From assembly GCA_016928605.1 (NCBI GenBank), contig JAFGKN010000517.1, positions 1 to 5,725 of the forward strand: a DNA stretch of 5,725 nucleotides, written 5' to 3'. The notes beneath the pieces are model-generated. The model did not search any database, was not told the DNA's origin, and saw only the letters and a list, made by a program, of their open reading frames with translations. The DNA is from Planctomycetota bacterium (GTDB lineage Bacteria > Planctomycetota > UBA8108). The stretch's first letter is position 1; every line of letters begins with the position of its first letter. Below are positions 5,627-5,725 of this stretch, piece after piece. The translations under genes and the position numbers were made by a program.

Positions 5627-5725
5627 GCCCGGCCGGGCCCTAAGTGCCCCATTTCATAAGTCATTGTCAGTTTGAGCGGCCATTTCGTCCGCCGGCTTCG
5701 TTGCACTCAGTCGACGATATTCTCC
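5627..5725. other. Lower-GC non-coding tail after the TPR/thioredoxin-like gene
   Basis: Directly after the stop is a GC palindrome, GCCCGGCCGGGC (5627-5638), with no T-run, so it is not a convincing terminator. From 5641 to the edge I count 43 G/C in 85 bases, well below the coding regions. CCATTTC occurs twice (5649-5655 and 5680-5686), and TTGTCA (5664-5669) resembles a -35 box but has no -10 partner at normal spacing. No gene start is visible. Repeated short motifs and a base-composition shift can occur at an insertion-sequence end, but the window stops too soon to tell. Confidence 0.4.

Noticed and set aside
5627..5638. The palindrome GCCCGGCCGGGC just after the TPR gene stop as an intrinsic terminator
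   Set aside because: As a hairpin it has only a four-base stem and four-base loop, and no run of T follows. It may be chance in GC-rich DNA.
5488..5706. A 72-codon minus-strand open frame overlapping the 3' end of the TPR gene
   Set aside because: It lies mostly opposite a well-supported gene, has no domain, and starts in the low-GC tail without a clear ribosome binding site.

Overview
The window comes from a very GC-rich bacterium with an outer membrane. LptD, the outer-membrane LPS translocon protein, is encoded here, and codon third positions are overwhelmingly G or C. LptD and CoaD are too divergent, and the remaining gene too unfamiliar, to name a genus. The mix of a divergent LptD, a long acidic insert and a secreted TPR/thioredoxin-fold protein would suit an uncultured GC-rich diderm lineage such as Planctomycetota, Eisenbacteria or Acidobacteriota. 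That placement is inference only.

Left part, minus strand: three genes read leftwards in the order lptD (about 3733-866), coaD (853-317) and the first 49 codons of mtaB (149 to beyond the left edge). lptD and coaD are 12 bases apart, and the coaD Shine-Dalgarno overlaps the lptD stop codon, so they are almost certainly co-transcribed and coupled. mtaB follows after a 167-base gap that holds a near-identical copy of the coaD 3' end and a plausible promoter of its own. lptD is led by a TATAAT box at 3825-3830, which also shows that the upstream extension of its reading frame is not coding.

Right part, plus strand: one gene (4070-5626) faces away from lptD across a 336-base divergent intergenic region. 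It encodes an exported 518-residue protein with TPR-like helices followed by a thioredoxin/TlpA-like domain that has lost the CxxC active site. After it comes about 100 bases of visibly lower GC with no gene.

How the genes fit together: lptD serves outer-membrane assembly, coaD makes coenzyme A, and mtaB modifies tRNA. They look like a housekeeping operon of unrelated functions, not a dedicated pathway. The divergent TPR/thioredoxin-like gene is the only product of unknown role; export to the periplasm is its only visible link to LptD. I found no CRISPR array, rRNA or tRNA gene, prophage or convincing new multi-gene system. The items most worth a second look are the cysteine-less thioredoxin domain, the LptD insert and missing barrel cysteines, and the duplicated coaD 3' end.
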